Source: Parus major (taxonomy: Eukaryota > Chordata > Aves > Passeriformes > Paridae). From it: a DNA stretch of 64,000 bases. This document shows positions 1 to 11,790 of this stretch, one piece after another. The notes under the pieces are model-generated. The model was not told the DNA's origin. It did not search any database and saw only the letters and a list, made by a program, of their open reading frames with translations. How positions within the stretch are numbered: position 1 is the stretch's first letter; the number at the start of each line of letters is the position of its first letter. The stretch is taken from assembly GCF_001522545.3 (NCBI RefSeq), contig NC_031770.1, forward strand, positions 26,755,625 through 26,819,624, in the 5' to 3' direction. Position numbers and translations under genes: made by a program.

Positions 1-97
1 TCAGATACAGGAATGAGTTGTATATTTTTATAGTTGATTGTATGAAAAATTTTCTTTGGCTTTTTTTCAGACTTGCAGACAGAAACTGTTACCAGAC

Positions 98-1343
98 TGT
101 AGTGGGTTTTAGTGCTAGCTAAAAATACCAAGGTACTTACTCATTTCTTGCTGTGAGATATGGATTAGGAGAAGGGCAAAAGAGGCTTAAAACTTAAAAG
201 GAAAAAAGAAACTTTATTAACAGGACTACAAGAATAAGAAACTAGAATAAAACCTTCAGAAACCTTTCTTCCCCCTACCCAACTTTTCTTTTCCCAACAA
301 TGTAGAGACAAAACGTGGGATGTTAAAACAGTACTAACTATACAATAGTCTTTTCATCAATCTTTGTAGTGAGAGGAGTTTTCTCTTGTCATTCCATGGA
401 GAGTTCTCCACAAGAAACAGTTTTGTTGTGGCTTTTAATTTCTACAAATTGCAGCCACCCGGGCACAAATTCTGCCATTGTGCCCTCCTCCCATTTTCAC
501 AGCCCTCCTAGAGGTGTGTCCATGGGCCATGAACTCAAGGAGTATTATTTTAAGGATGAGTTATTCAAAGGCAAAGGTTCTTTCCATCTGTCTCTGTGAT
601 CTCTGGGAACAGAGGTTTTCTTCTATCCCTGGGAGCAAAGGGTTTTCATCAGCTCTCATCTCTTTCTCTCTGCTCAAGCATCTCATGGGATCACAGATAC
701 TCCAGCATCTGCTTAGCTTCGTCAATGGATGCCTCTGCTCAGATCTACAGCTTGAAAATTTAATTCCCCCAATGCTCTTTCATGAATTAAAGGAGATTTA
801 TCGTCCATCTCCATGGCCTTATTAAAAGAATATTTCAGCCCCATTCGGCATCTCCTCATCAGTCCTCCATCTGAGGCTTGACTCCTTCTTTTACTGACTT
901 TGATGTTTCAGGTTGTCTTTCTACGTGTTGATTTTCTCTTTTCACTCCCTGGGGGGAAAACAACCAAACAGATCTGCAGGTCTCATCTGTGTCGCGAAAG
1001 GGTTAAATTTTGCCTGGGCTGGACAGTCATGGTGTGGGGTTTCAGGCTGTGCTGGTGCCTCTCTCAGCCCAGGAGCCGCTGGGAGGGAGCAGATGGTCCT
1101 CCAGAGCTCTGCTGCCTTTCAAGGCTGGAAAGAAAGAGAAAGAAGTTCCCGAGTTTGGGTTTTTAAAAGGTGGTATTCACAGAGGTGGACTTACTTTTCA
1201 GTGGTGCAAAATGCTGTCAGTTCTCAGAACTGGTCAGCTATTGGCCTGATCGCAAGCACAGAAGAAACTCCCAGCAGCTTCTCTCAAAAAAATCACTTCC
1301 CTGGGTGGTTCTTATTGCTTTCCCTAAATGTCAAACTATCACA
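98..1343 (-). mobile_element. Solo LTR, long, ERVL-like, antisense
   Basis: A 1.25-kb block begins TGTAGT and ends ATCACA on the + strand and is flanked on both sides by the 5-bp repeat CAGAC (93-97 and 1344-1348). A 5-bp duplication with TG/CA ends is typical of ERVL-type or gamma-type LTRs. Orientation is minus because the polyadenylation signal AATAAA reads on that strand (TTTATT at 213-218), about 115 bases before the minus-strand end. The reading frames inside are chance frames with no retroviral motif. No internal retroviral sequence adjoins it, so it is a solo LTR left by recombination. Family name not recognised. Confidence 0.72.
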
Positions 1344-1348
1344 CAGAC

Positions 1349-3418
1349 ACTCAGTGTTTGTTTTACCAGAGGAATGTTTTTTTAAAAATCAGCTTCTCCA
1401 TTAGAGGCAAACTTCTATCCAGTCCTGCTGATGAGAAATATCAACCCACTTGAGATAAAATTAGCTAGGAAATTGTAACCTCTTCTTAGCAACGTGGGTA
1501 GTAATATCTTCAGATCTTAAAACAAGATTTGGAACAGAATATCTGTTCAAGCCTCATACTGTGAAAAACAGTTTTTAAGATGAAAAAAGGTCTGAATGAC
1601 TGACTTTCACTGACATGATACAGTTGAACAGGAGAGAGCATCTCTCTTTTTGAAAAATTGATTTGTTGCATCCTTTTTCTGTATTTGGTTGTGCTTTGTC
1701 CTTTTTGGGTATGCTTTTTTTTTGTCTTTCAGTACTTTTTGGTCCTCTCCAGCTGAACAGCTGATGTCTCCTTGAGTGTTTTTAAATGCAACAATCATAC
1801 AAGTAAAGAAATTGTGGTTATAAGTGAGTGAAATCACAAGTCAGTTCATTTCCCTGCCCCCACTTCTTTGTAATCAGGAGATAAAGTCACTCCAGAAAAT
1901 GCAGAGGAGGCTCTGCTATCCATGGCATGTTGTGCCTACAGTTAGCATACATTTTAAATCACAGTTCTAGAGTTTATTTATACAGACAAATGTCATATGT
2001 TTAAAAATAATGAGTTTATTCAGAAAGAAAAATTCTCCTCAGAGTGATTAATTAGTGGAGGGAGGTTCATTCCCAGAGTAACAGCCAGCTAGAATTATTC
2101 CAGGCCTTCTCTTGAAGTCAATTACCTGTTGGAAAATCTGTTCAATCCACCAAGTTGGTCCAAGTTCAACAGCTTGAAATAATGAATAGTATATAGAGAG
2201 AAACAGTAAATTTTTCCTAATTGCTTGTGCAACTCACTGTAACATGTCAGTCACATTCATGGACAACAAACTGATTTGGGAGTTTAAAGATAAAAATAAT
2301 AGGGTTTAGACAAACAGTGGCTTAGATGTTTTTCATAGTGGAACAGTTTGGTTTTTCCTAATGTGTATGAGCCTTCCTGAAAAAACAAATGACAGTGATG
2401 TTCTTAAAACATGTAGGACTTAACACTCAGTATCATATTTGTTGACTCTTCAATGTTTTGCCTCAGATTGAATTTAACGTGAAAGAAAATAGTTGTGCCA
2501 TAGAACACTATCACAAAATTGCAGTTGCTACTCTTCAGAATCCTCATCTCAGCTTGCAGGCAGCTGTAAAGCACAGTCAGGCTCACCTGGATGCTCTGGT
2601 CTCCCAAGAAAGCTTCCTTATTGCTTTTTTTCTGATCTTTCAGCTAATATATTTTCCTGAACTCCAAATGAGCAGAATCAGATGAATTGCTTTGCTGGGT
2701 GGTGACTACAGCTCGATATCCCTCCTATTTTAGGTTTGCTCTTTGGCCCCAACTCTCAGAATTTCATAAAGGAGTAATGGATATATAAAAACATATTTCA
2801 CAGTGAAACTTGGCAAAGTGACAGCCAAGAAATTATTTTCCCTAGTAATTTTAACACAGTAAGTGTTAAGATATTCTAAGAATATGAAGAGGATGGGGGA
2901 ATAACAGCATTTAAAAAAGCTTGATGTCTCATGTTGATGTTCATGGGGAGATGACATTTGTCTTTTGTTCATAAAAAGATCTGAGATCTAATAATTTCAA
3001 AATATTAATGGCATACTACATAAGCAGAAAATGAATATATTGACTAAAGCTGGGACTGATCTTTTCCAGTAGGTTCCTAACATGTCTAGTAAAAAGAAGA
3101 AATCTAATTGAAAGAATTTATGCAGTTGACAGGCCAGAAGAGCTTTGGTGGAGATGCTCTTGTCAGTGAAGTAAGTAAAATGCATTTGTAAAACTTTCTA
3201 AGTACAAACTTACACAATTAAGTCTTCTGATTCTTAGAGTAAGCACACAGGTTTGGGGCTTCTTTTGGGTATTTTTTGTTTATTTTTTGGGGGAGGAGGT
3301 TGTTTGGATTTGTTCAGGGTATTTTTATTTCTTTATTTCTTCTTTTAAGTACTGAGTTTCTGACAGAAGCTAGCAAGATTTCACCCAGGAAATTCAAAGT
3401 TATCTTTGACCATGAGTT
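1349..3418. other. Unannotated intergenic or intronic DNA
   Basis: AT-rich single-copy-looking DNA. Only short chance reading frames occur. I see no splice-bounded coding block, RNA gene or repeat end that I can support. Confidence 0.5.
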
Positions 3419-3839
3419 GTCAGCTCATTGTCATGGTTTGTCCTTCTACTTAAAAAACGAAAATCCGTGTCAGGCAGAGGGATTTAAAATTAAAAAGGTT
3501 TGGTGTGGAGGAAGCCCAGTCCTCCAACAGGCATCCTCCTTGGAGATATGTCCCCTAAAATAAGACAAAACTACTTAGTCACGGCGAGACTAAACTGTGG
3601 ACCCATTCCTGCTTCGGGACCCCGAAGTGTTATCTCCCACTAAACTATTGGTCATTTTATCCCAGTCTTAAACCATGAATCCTTTTCCCAATTCTCCCCT
3701 TCCCTTTAAAAACCCTGGCTTTTGCCTAGTTCAGTAGAAGGTCATCACTGCCCCCCTTCATTGAAGCCTGCCAATAATGGAGTCCACAGAACGCTACACA
3801 GCCTCCCATCTCTCATCCACGTGTTAGCTGGGGTAACCC
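3419..3839 (+). mobile_element. Possible LTR, degenerate
   Basis: The block starts TGTCAGCTCATTGTCATGG and ends GGTAACCCA. It has a TATA-like TTTAAAAA near 3706 and an AATAAT that could be a weak polyadenylation signal near 3772. The flanks TGAGT and TGAGC are a 5-bp repeat with one mismatch. GC-richer sequence with LTR-like ends continues to about 4035, so the right boundary is uncertain. It may also be ordinary DNA. Confidence 0.35.
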
Positions 3840-4039
3840 ATGAGCAGAGCTGGGATGATCACGGGGCAGAAATCACTTCTGAAAGAGCTGATTACTTGAA
3901 GCCTCTGAGAGTGCTCATAAGGGTTACCCCTGGCTGGAAGCTGCCTGAGACTCCCTGGACGGCTGTCCCTCTCGGGACCCATATCTGGGATGGTGGCAGT
4001 GCGGGGGTCAAACAGACCCCCAGTATCAGCCATTAACAA

Positions 4040-7000
4040 TTTGGGAGGACCAATTTTTGGTTGTACGGTCAGGTCATTTGAAAGATGTTTTCAATATTAA
4101 TTTGGTGGCAGAGGCAAATAGACCGGTTATATTTTCTAGTTTTCCTTGGGAGGAGAGACACCCATAGTGCTCTTGCACCCAGTTAAGTTCTTTACTTTAG
4201 ATTATGTGTGTGTCCAGGGAAAATGAGGTGAAAGACACCAAAGAAGAGATGGCAGCTGAGAAGTAGCTGTTGGTTTGGAAAATCATCAGGTGGGAGCCAG
4301 TGGGGCCTGGGCTGGTGGTGGGGCAATACAGGGAAGAGGCAGGTGGTATGGGAGGTTCATATATATGTAATATATATATATGTTTATATCTTCAGAGGAC
4401 TAAAGTTCTCACTACTGCTAGAGAATGTACAGAATACTTTCTTTCTCTGGTGTGAAAATACTCCTACTTCATGCTTTTTCTAAGATAAAAATAAATATCT
4501 GTGCGACAAAGAAGTTTGAGATATTTTTAACTTGTGGTAAAAGAAATAAACTACTGCCATTTTTTGTTTTCTGTCTGTGCCTGTAAAATTAGAAGAAACC
4601 TATTGATCCACACAGCAGTGATGCACAGAGCATTTGTATTCTGAGGAAGGTAAAACAAAATCACGCATTCAAAGGAAAACCTATTTAATGAATCCACTTA
4701 CATTAATTTGCCACCAATAGAGATTCTTCATAACAAAATGGATCATTGCTCACATGAAGGCAATGACTAAACCCAGCAAGATATATGTTCTATACAGTAA
4801 GCACCAAAGGAGACAGTGCCGTGCAGGTCTCTATGATTTATGGTGCTCTGTACTATTGTCTCCTAGGCTTGTACCTGATAAGAAAGGAAAATTCCAAGAA
4901 ATGGCAAAGACTTCCTTCTGTTTCAGCTGCCCAGTTTTTTGGTATTGTCTGAAAGATGATTTCTCGGGCAAATGTTACTTAGTTTTCAGTCATATCATTC
5001 CTAAAATATGCAAGAAATATTTAGTGAAGACCATCAATGGAAAGAAAAAAGACTACAGAACACACTTGAATATGCAACTAATTATTTTTAACTGCTTTTC
5101 CAAAAGGACTGTGCTTTTAATAGTAGCCTGCTTTTGTAGAGCATCTCTGAAATGCAATCTTCAAAACATGGTAGGCAAATTGTGTCAACATGTCTATGGG
5201 CTAGGTAAGTACTATTAATCCCTTTTACAGAGAGAGAAAGCTGAACATCAGAGAGACAAGAATATTGCTTTCCAGCTTTCATGTTACAAAAGGACTGTCA
5301 GAGCAGAGAGTATTGTGTTAAATTCCACCTACTAGGTCCAATTTAGCCTTTTGCCTTTCCAGCCAAGGAGTCTGTTACCACTCCATCTTTTCAAGTCACA
5401 GGTTATAAGGCAGGATGGCTTGTTCATTTCTGACACATACAACATGTATCTTAAGTTAACTGAAAGCTTCTAAGTTAAAGGTTTTATAAATACATCAGAA
5501 CGGATGTAGTCCCTCTTAATGTTCCTCAGCTTGAGACTGTATCACCCACCACCATGTTGCTTGTGTTCACACTGTGGATAAACCCTGCAAGAATGTATGG
5601 CCCTACTAATATTTGTAGTGTTTTTTACATATCACAGGCAACCTGGGTATGGATTACTGGATGCATCTAATCTTACTTCATGCAGTTTCTTGAACAGATA
5701 CTCAAAAAAAGGCCAAAGACTATCAAGAAAGTTAAGTTCATGGTGAAAAGAGAAACCTAAAAACACAGCAGTCTGTGAAGGCTAAAAGTCTAAAAGCAAT
5801 TTTCAGTCCTCAGAATAAATGTTTTTTCTACATGGAAGAGGATATATTTTGAGGTAGACTTGCTTAGTGGGATGGAGATATACTTTGATTAACACTTTTT
5901 TGATCCTCTCTTGCTGAAAAATAAAAAACACCCTGAAAACCTTAAGCTCCAGTTAGGCTGCACACAGATGAATTTACCTGGGAGTGGGATGTCTGCTGCA
6001 AGGGCTATCTACAGCTTCAAGCTGCATTATGTGTAAATCCAGCCAGACTGCAAGAATCTTTATACAGAATTCTATCCCACATGTATGTTGAGTGCTCTGT
6101 TAATGCCTATCAGGATAAAGCCAGCCTGTTTTTCACAGTATTTATGAGACTTTCCATGTGGCCTCAAAACTACCACTCTCCAGTGGCAGCAGCCACTGAT
6201 AAGAGGAGCCTGGAAACTGCCCTGGCATGGAGAGGGTTGAGCCTTTCTGTTTGGCAGAGGCACCTCTGAAACGAGAGCTGATGGAGGTGCTGCCAGTGCA
6301 CTGGCAAAAGGCAGGAGCAGGGAGCTGTATGTGTAAGGCACTGGATCATGCTGTTGTTTCCAGCTTGGTGCTGGCTCCAGGGTACTGCCAGGTGCCCTGA
6401 AGCAGGCAGAGCTGGTGGAAAACACCCCTGGCCTTTGCAACAAGAGTATTGCCAGAGCAGAAGGTAGTGCTTTCTCAGGCTTGTCTGGAGCCATGGAAAA
6501 ATCCTATAGGACCTCAGCCCTTTCTTGGGCTAATATACTGCTTGTATGCAAAGGTTTGCCTTTGCCCTGCCCATGCTAATTAAAACCACACCACACATCA
6601 AGGTTATTCATGTAATAATTGTTCCACATACAGCCAGCCCAGGGATAAGGTGTTTACCATGCTGTGGGATGCTACCCAATACTGTGCATGGCATGGGTAA
6701 GCCTGTAAAGATAAAAGGAGGGTGATTTAGACCTAACAAATGACATATCATTGAAAGCACAGGGTAAGTTGCGTGACAAGGAAAGGGGCTGGAAATATCA
6801 CTCCTTCTTTCAGCAGCCTGTAAGACCCAGACTTAGGGCTGGCAGAAAAGGGAAAAATCGCAGCAGGTTTTATAAAGAGTTTATGCTTCAGAGTTGAAAG
6901 CTTTTTAAAAAGCCAAGGAGTGCAGGTGACAACAGCACAGTTTTCTGAAGGAATCTGATTTTGGAAATAGGCCTGTTGAGAATATTTGAAAATCCCATTG

Positions 7001-7627
7001 GCTGTCTTTTTGGTGTACTTTTGTACTTTGACACCCACAATCTCTCACTGAGAAGTTTTGTGAAGTTTGCACAGCCCAGAGCAGCTGCATGCAAAGGAGA
7101 ATGCAGAGTTGGCTACAGGAGAGCTCAGACTGGGGTATATTCTTCCTCTTGGTAATGAGGTGGTTGGTGGGACCTTCTAATCCTGGTCCATGAGGATGTG
7201 TGAACTTCAGCACGCCCCATCTGAAAGAAAAAGTGGGATAAAAAGCATCCATGAAAAACTCAACATTGGTAAAGATACAGAGGGTAGTAAAAACATTACC
7301 TGGTATGGGGATAGACAAGGTAAAAAGAGCTGTCCTGTATATTTTGTATATCCAAAATTTTTGAGGTAAAACTGAAAAGTAAACAGAAAAAGTGGAAATA
7401 GTACCAAGAGTTGCCAAGAGAAAGAAACAAGATATCTGTTCATGTATTCTGTGGACTGGTCTCCCTACTTTCACACTGATACCACAGCCCATGTGCAGCT
7501 GTGGGAAAGAAAGAGTTGAAAAGGATGAAAATGTCTTTAAACACCTTCAGGAATTCTGCTGCAGTGAGGGGTAAAATGAAGGAAAAAGAAAATACATCCT
7601 TCTTTTCCTGATCTGTTTTTTTTATTC
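4040..7627. other. Unannotated DNA
   Basis: No gene or repeat boundary recognised. A short TA-rich microsatellite lies near 4358-4385. Reading frames such as those at 6072-6494 and 6905-7492 (minus) have no recognisable domain and look like chance. Confidence 0.5.
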
Positions 7628-7633
7628 CTTATT

Positions 7634-8141
7634 TGTGGGTACAGAGGAGCCCGCTAGGCCCGAGATACTGGCTCTCCCCTGGAGAGGAGATACTTCTCTG
7701 TAAGAGCGACACAATGTCGCTCCCAGGGGTCTTTGAGTTAGTTATGTTAAACTGTTGTGTTTCATTGGTGTTCTCCCCTGCTGCTCCACCCCGATACAGG
7801 TATCTCGAGCTTCCCCCCGCCCCCCTCCTTCCCCATAAATATCCCGGGTTTTTCTCTGTTTGAGAGATTCGCTGTTACTGGCACCCTTCACTGGAGCTCT
7901 GCCTAAATAAAGGCTTGTGCTTTGGTGGAACACTGGACCAGCTATCTTGTCCCTGCTTCCTGTGTTGCCTGCCGCTGCTGCTGCCGAACTGAGCTGAGCT
8001 GAGCCGAAATTACTCTACTATTACTGAGCTGAGCTGGAATCACTCGACTGCTCGAAGCAGCTCACATGCGCTTCGGGCCAGCCTTTCTCAAGGCTGCTTC
8101 TGGAGAAGTCGCGGTGCTCCGGGCTTTCCGCCGCCACGGCA
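7634..8141 (+). mobile_element. Solo LTR, class II-like, 6-bp TSD
   Basis: A 508-bp block begins TGTGGGTAC and ends CACGGCA. Perfect 6-bp copies of CTTATT flank it (7628-7633 and 8142-8147). A 6-bp TSD is the usual mark of class II (alpha/beta-like, ERVK) elements in birds. The promoter and processing signals are in the expected order on the + strand: C-rich U3, TATA-like CATAAAT (7834-7840), then AATAAA (7906-7911) followed by a GT-rich stretch. The U5 is unusually rich in GAGCTGAGC-type short repeats. No internal sequence adjoins it. Confidence 0.85.
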
Positions 8142-8483
8142 CTTATTTAACACACACAAATGAAAAGTTGGGAATAATTAATCTCTGGAGTCAGGTTTTA
8201 CTTTCATTATAGTAGATCTTAGTCCGTGTATATAATTGGTTATACTAATAATTATCATCTTCCTCCACACTTCACTCTTCATCTGAACAGAAGAATGAGG
8301 TGTGAGCAAGAGGACATGGTAGCTTTGAGTGTTTCCCAATATTGGATGCCTGAAAAAGGAAGCTCCCACAAGTTAGTGGGAACAGTTGCGTTGTCTTCGG
8401 ATCTCACTGAAGGAGCTCTTAAGGAAGCAGAGAAAGAGGAAGTTGATTTTGAGCTGGTTGTCTCTTTCATTACTTGTTTAGGT

Positions 8484-8489
8484 CTCTCT
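8484..8489 (+). repeat. Left target-site duplication of the class II provirus
   Basis: CTCTCT lies immediately before the 5' LTR and is repeated after the 3' LTR at 13740-13745. This shows that both provirus boundaries come from a single insertion. Confidence 0.85.
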
Positions 8490-8763
8490 TGTCGCCCTGA
8501 AAGCTCAGCTTTCAGGCTGACATAGTTTTCTAAGACTTTCCCAGGACAGTAACTGTAAACATAGATATGAGTACATTCCTTCTGTTACACATCTTGTGAT
8601 GGACATCTCTCATGGCCAGTGCAGTGAGAAAGCGTTATCCTGACCATCCAATCCCTGGCCATGGTCAGAAACCTATAAATCTTGGGAGGAAAACTAAACT
8701 TTCTCTTCCTTTCACCACACCTTGACCTGTGTCCATGTGATGTAGTCATCTTCAGTGGCAACA
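8490..8763 (+). repeat. 5' LTR of the class II provirus
   Basis: A 274-bp LTR starting TGTCGCCCTGAAA and ending GGCAACA. It contains TCCAATCCC as a CCAAT-like box and CTATAAAT (8673-8680) as the TATA box. No canonical AATAAA is seen. It matches the copy at 13460-13739 almost throughout; most differences sit in the first 40 bases and around 8570-8580. Confidence 0.93.
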
Positions 8764-8765
8764 TC

Positions 8766-8781
8766 TGGTGACCCCAACGTG
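8766..8781 (+). promoter_or_regulatory. Primer-binding site, tRNA-Trp type
   Basis: TGGTGACCCCAACGTG begins two bases after the LTR end, the normal spacing. It is complementary to the 3' end of tRNA-Trp with one mismatch (A where avian leukosis-type sites have G). tRNA-Trp priming is the known state in alpharetroviruses. The match is from memory of that site. Confidence 0.75.
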
Positions 8782-8823
8782 TGTTGCAGGTGACGGTTAC
8801 AGGGCACTATCTAGCCTGTGGCT

Positions 8824-9078
8824 ATGGCTGTTTTTGGGCTCTCTCCTACGGAGGGCCTGGTTGTAAGGCTGTGGTGTGCTGCTCCTGATCAGAAACAGAT
8901 TGATGTTTCGAATGCTGACTTTTGGCAGTTGTATACATATGGCAAAACTAAAGGGTTTTTCCCTGCAGTTGGGGCGCTTCTTTTGAAGCTGGCTTGGGAC
9001 GCATTACGCGATTCCCTGATTGAGGCTCTGGTGGTATATTGGGATCCCAGTCTGGCCCGGTTGCTGGGGATCTGGTGA
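8824..9078 (+). pseudogene. gag: gag remnant, matrix-like N-terminus
   Basis: An open frame starting at the ATG at 8824 (an in-frame GTG lies at 8818) and closing at the TGA at 9076-9078. Around residues 30-60 it shows a pattern typical of class II matrix proteins: a Leu/Tyr-rich helix, then Gly-Phe-Phe-Pro, an acidic/Leu stretch and a Trp (WDALRDSL). Its position just after the leader fits Gag. The frame is much shorter than a Gag polyprotein. The following 650 bases are very GC- and Pro-rich in all frames and hold stops, and no capsid homology or zinc knuckle could be found. Confidence 0.55.
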
Positions 9079-10146
9079 GGGGGCGACCATGTTCTGAGAA
9101 GCTGCACGTCCTCTTATACCAGATCGAGAGCTGCTTCCTCTGCCCTGGGTGAGAGGTCTGGCTCTGGCTCTGGCTGTGGGAGCGGGGCAGGGCTCTCCCT
9201 CTCCCCCGGTGGCATGGAGCCAGAGGGCAGCTGTGTCTCGGGTCCTGAGGTCGGCTTCCCCAGGATTGCTGGGGCCCCCAGCGGGTTGAACGGGGTCACT
9301 GCGGGACTGGTGGGTCTAGACCCGCCTCGGCCAACATCCCGGAGGTGTAGGCCTGAGGCGGGGTTGGATCCTTGCCAGTGAGCCATAGGGGGCGCCACGG
9401 AACTGGGGGCCGTAATGCCACCTCGGCCAGTGGTGGAAGCCCAGGGCGGGGTTGCCTCCTTCGTGTGCCCTCCTGGTGCAGACCGATGAGGGGCTGCCTG
9501 AACGGGGGGCCGCACCAGCCCTGGGGGATGCCTCAGGGACGGTCCCATGTCCCTGCTGCAGCTGGACTGTGCCCTGCCCCACAGTGGGGGATGGGACGGG
9601 CCTGGGCCTCCGTGCCAGTGGCCGTGCATACGCATGCTCTTCCAGTGGAGGAGTGGCCGGCGCCGCTTTTTGGACCTTTCGCCCCTGAAGAAACGCTGTT
9701 AGGGGTGATTCTAAGAGCTGATCCCCCTGCGCCAGATTCATGTGGCATGGGGATGGGTGCTGTGAGTGGTGCGGATGCTGGGCCGGGTTCTGCCGGCCCC
9801 ATGCTGCGGTTTTCCCCTCCTGTGAGCTCGGGTTGTCCCCTGGCAGCAGAGCGGGACGGTACCGTGGCTCTGTGGGCTGTGCCTCTACTGGCGCCTTGGT
9901 CCCCCCAGCGCTGGAGGTGAGCTGTGCCAAGCTGGCTCCAACCCACCCTGCCTCGGGTTCCCAGGCATTGCCCGAGCCTGCGGCTGGAGCTGGCCCTCCC
10001 CCGTCGCCTCCTGCGGCCGCGGCAGACCAAGGTCCTGCGCTGGTTACCACTGGCTCCGGTGGTGCTGCCACGGGACAGAAGCCGGTGGCCTCCATGGACA
10101 AAGGCTCCCAGGCTGCTGGAGCCTCTTTGGCTGGCCTGTGGACTTT
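9079..10146 (+). pseudogene. gag: Decayed gag interior, GC- and proline-rich
   Basis: A GC-rich, CpG-containing stretch between the matrix remnant and the dUTPase-like domain, where the rest of Gag should lie. No reading frame carries the capsid major homology region or Cys-His boxes. Long antisense frames (for example 9316-10263) are open here because of base composition. Part of Gag was probably deleted. Confidence 0.45.
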
Positions 10147-10489
10147 GTCCTCATGTAAAATGACTGTGCAGCTGAGCGTATCAGGCATTCCATGTGCTTC
10201 CGAATGCTTTGGTCCGGTGGGTGAGGGCATGAGTGCTCTTCTTGTGGCATGGTTGAATACCACTGCTCAAGGCATCATTGTTCACCTAGGGGATATTTAT
10301 TCGGATTTCCTGGGGCGCATTTCTGCCATGGGTTCCACACTCATCCCTCCTGTTCCTATCCCTGCAGGACCCGGATTTGCTCACCTTGTGCCTTTTGAGT
10401 CTTGTGTTTGCAGAGCTGAGAACCACCTGCGGGGAGATGATGCCTTTGGGTTCCCTGGACCTCCCTGGGTCACTGGATTGTTGTTCTGA
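10147..10489 (+). pseudogene. dUTPase-like domain of pro
   Basis: This C-terminal part of a longer open frame (9740-10489) carries the order of motifs expected of a trimeric dUTPase. A Gly-rich approach leads into IIVHLGDIYSDFLGRIS (the region normally holding the catalytic Asp), followed by a Pro-Ile-Pro-Ala-Gly-Pro-Gly-Phe-Ala-His-Leu block resembling the conserved IPxGxRIAQL motif. Class II retroviruses carry dUTPase fused ahead of protease, and a protease-like sequence follows. dUTPase limits uracil incorporation during reverse transcription. Several usual residues are replaced, for example the Arg/Gln in the RIAQL block, so activity is unlikely. Confidence 0.6.
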
Positions 10490-10626
10490 CAGCCAGAGAT
10501 CATCCTGAATGGGTCTGCACCCTGTCCATCCTTAGTGAGATGCTGTCAGAGATTAGCCTCCGCGGGCTTTTTGACACTAGCATGGACATCATGATTGTCG
10601 GGCTTGCTGATGGGACCCCGGAGTGA
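10490..10626 (+). pseudogene. pro: Retroviral aspartic protease remnant
   Basis: In a different frame from the dUTPase-like block, the sequence reads RGLFDTSMDIMIVG, with Asp-Thr-Ser at 10573-10581. This is the aspartic protease flap-side motif (Asp-Thr/Ser-Gly) with Ser in place of Gly, followed by the usual hydrophobic run. The frame ends at TGA 10624-10626. The frame change relative to the dUTPase-like domain and the altered third residue both argue against a working enzyme. Confidence 0.6.
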
Positions 10627-10738
10627 CCCTTGGACCCAATGCTGACACATTCTATGCAAAGAAGAACTTGATACTGACTCTTTGTTCATAATTTTCTGTT
10701 GTCTTCTCTCATGATAGACTAGACACCCTCTGTGACTT

Positions 10739-11560
10739 GATGCAGGAACAGCTGGATCACGGTGATCTGGAGCTTCGACCAGTCCCTGGGACATTCCTGT
10801 TTTCTGTATCAAGAAGAAGTCTGGGAAATGGAGGTTTCTACAATACTTTCAGAAAGTTAATGGTATGATGGAAAGCATGGGGATGTTGCAGGCTAGCATG
10901 CCTTCACCTGCCATGCTTCCTGCTGATTGGCTAGTCCTCATTGTGGATCTGAAGGATTGTTTCTACAATTCCTTTGCATCCCGATGACAGACTGAAATTT
11001 GCCTTTCTGGTGCCAGCTATCATTAATGCTGAGTCCACACAGCATCAAAACAAAATCTCCAAATCAATGGAGATTTTTCCATAAGGCATGCGAAAATTTG
11101 CCGGCATTTGTGGATGATATGGGTCTGTAAGTGACTCCAGAAACAACCTCCTTGAAATTATTTGAGGGTCAAAAAAATTTTTGGGATGAACAGTCCCATA
11201 TCTGGATGTGCAAATATTTATTTTGCATTCAGAGCAGACACTGCATGAATGATGTCCAGATATTAATGGAATTTTACATGGTTGTGTCCCTATATGGGAC
11301 TGACCATGACACAACTGTCTCCCTTGTTTGGTCTATTAAAGGGGGACTCTGATTTTAAAGTCACCTCTGACACTGACCCCAGAGGCACAGCAGGTGCTGG
11401 AGGAGGTTCTGCGAGATGTTTCTGCTCGTCAGGTTGATCGCATTGACCCTTCCATTGATGTCGCCTGTGTTCATTGTTACTCCAGATTTGCATCCTGTGG
11501 GTATCATTGGCCAGTGGAATGATGAGTGGTCTGATCCCTTGCATGTCCTAGAATGGGTTT
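10739..11560 (+). pseudogene. pol: Reverse transcriptase remnant
   Basis: Pieces of RT lie in order over three frames. They are a fingers segment with KKKSGKW (around 10810-10833), the first catalytic motif as LIVDLKDCFYN (around 10937-10970), and an FVDD box (11107-11118) where YMDD/YVDD is expected. A thumb-like segment follows around 11240-11560. The spacing between the first Asp motif and the FVDD box is about 140 bases, shorter than the usual distance, so sequence has been lost. Stops occur in all frames. It lies between protease and RNase H remnants, as expected for pol. Confidence 0.7.
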
Positions 11561-11790
11561 TCCTGCCCCATCAGCCACAGAAGATGGCAACTGCGATGTG
11601 TGAGCTGATAGCTCATTTGATAATCAAATGTCGACAACAGTGTTTACAATTGATGGGTGCAGATCCTGCAAAGACTGTGCTCCCGGTACTGTGGGAGGAC
11701 TTTGACTGGAGCTTTGCAAACAGTATTTCCATGTAAAGTGCTCTGGAGAATTTTTCTGGGCAGATCACTTACCATCTGCTCAGTTGTAAG

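Noticed and set aside
9316..10263. 315-codon antisense open frame
   Set aside because: It lies opposite the GC-rich decayed gag region, is Pro/Ala/Gly/Arg-rich, overlaps other open frames on both strands and shows no domain. Composition explains it.
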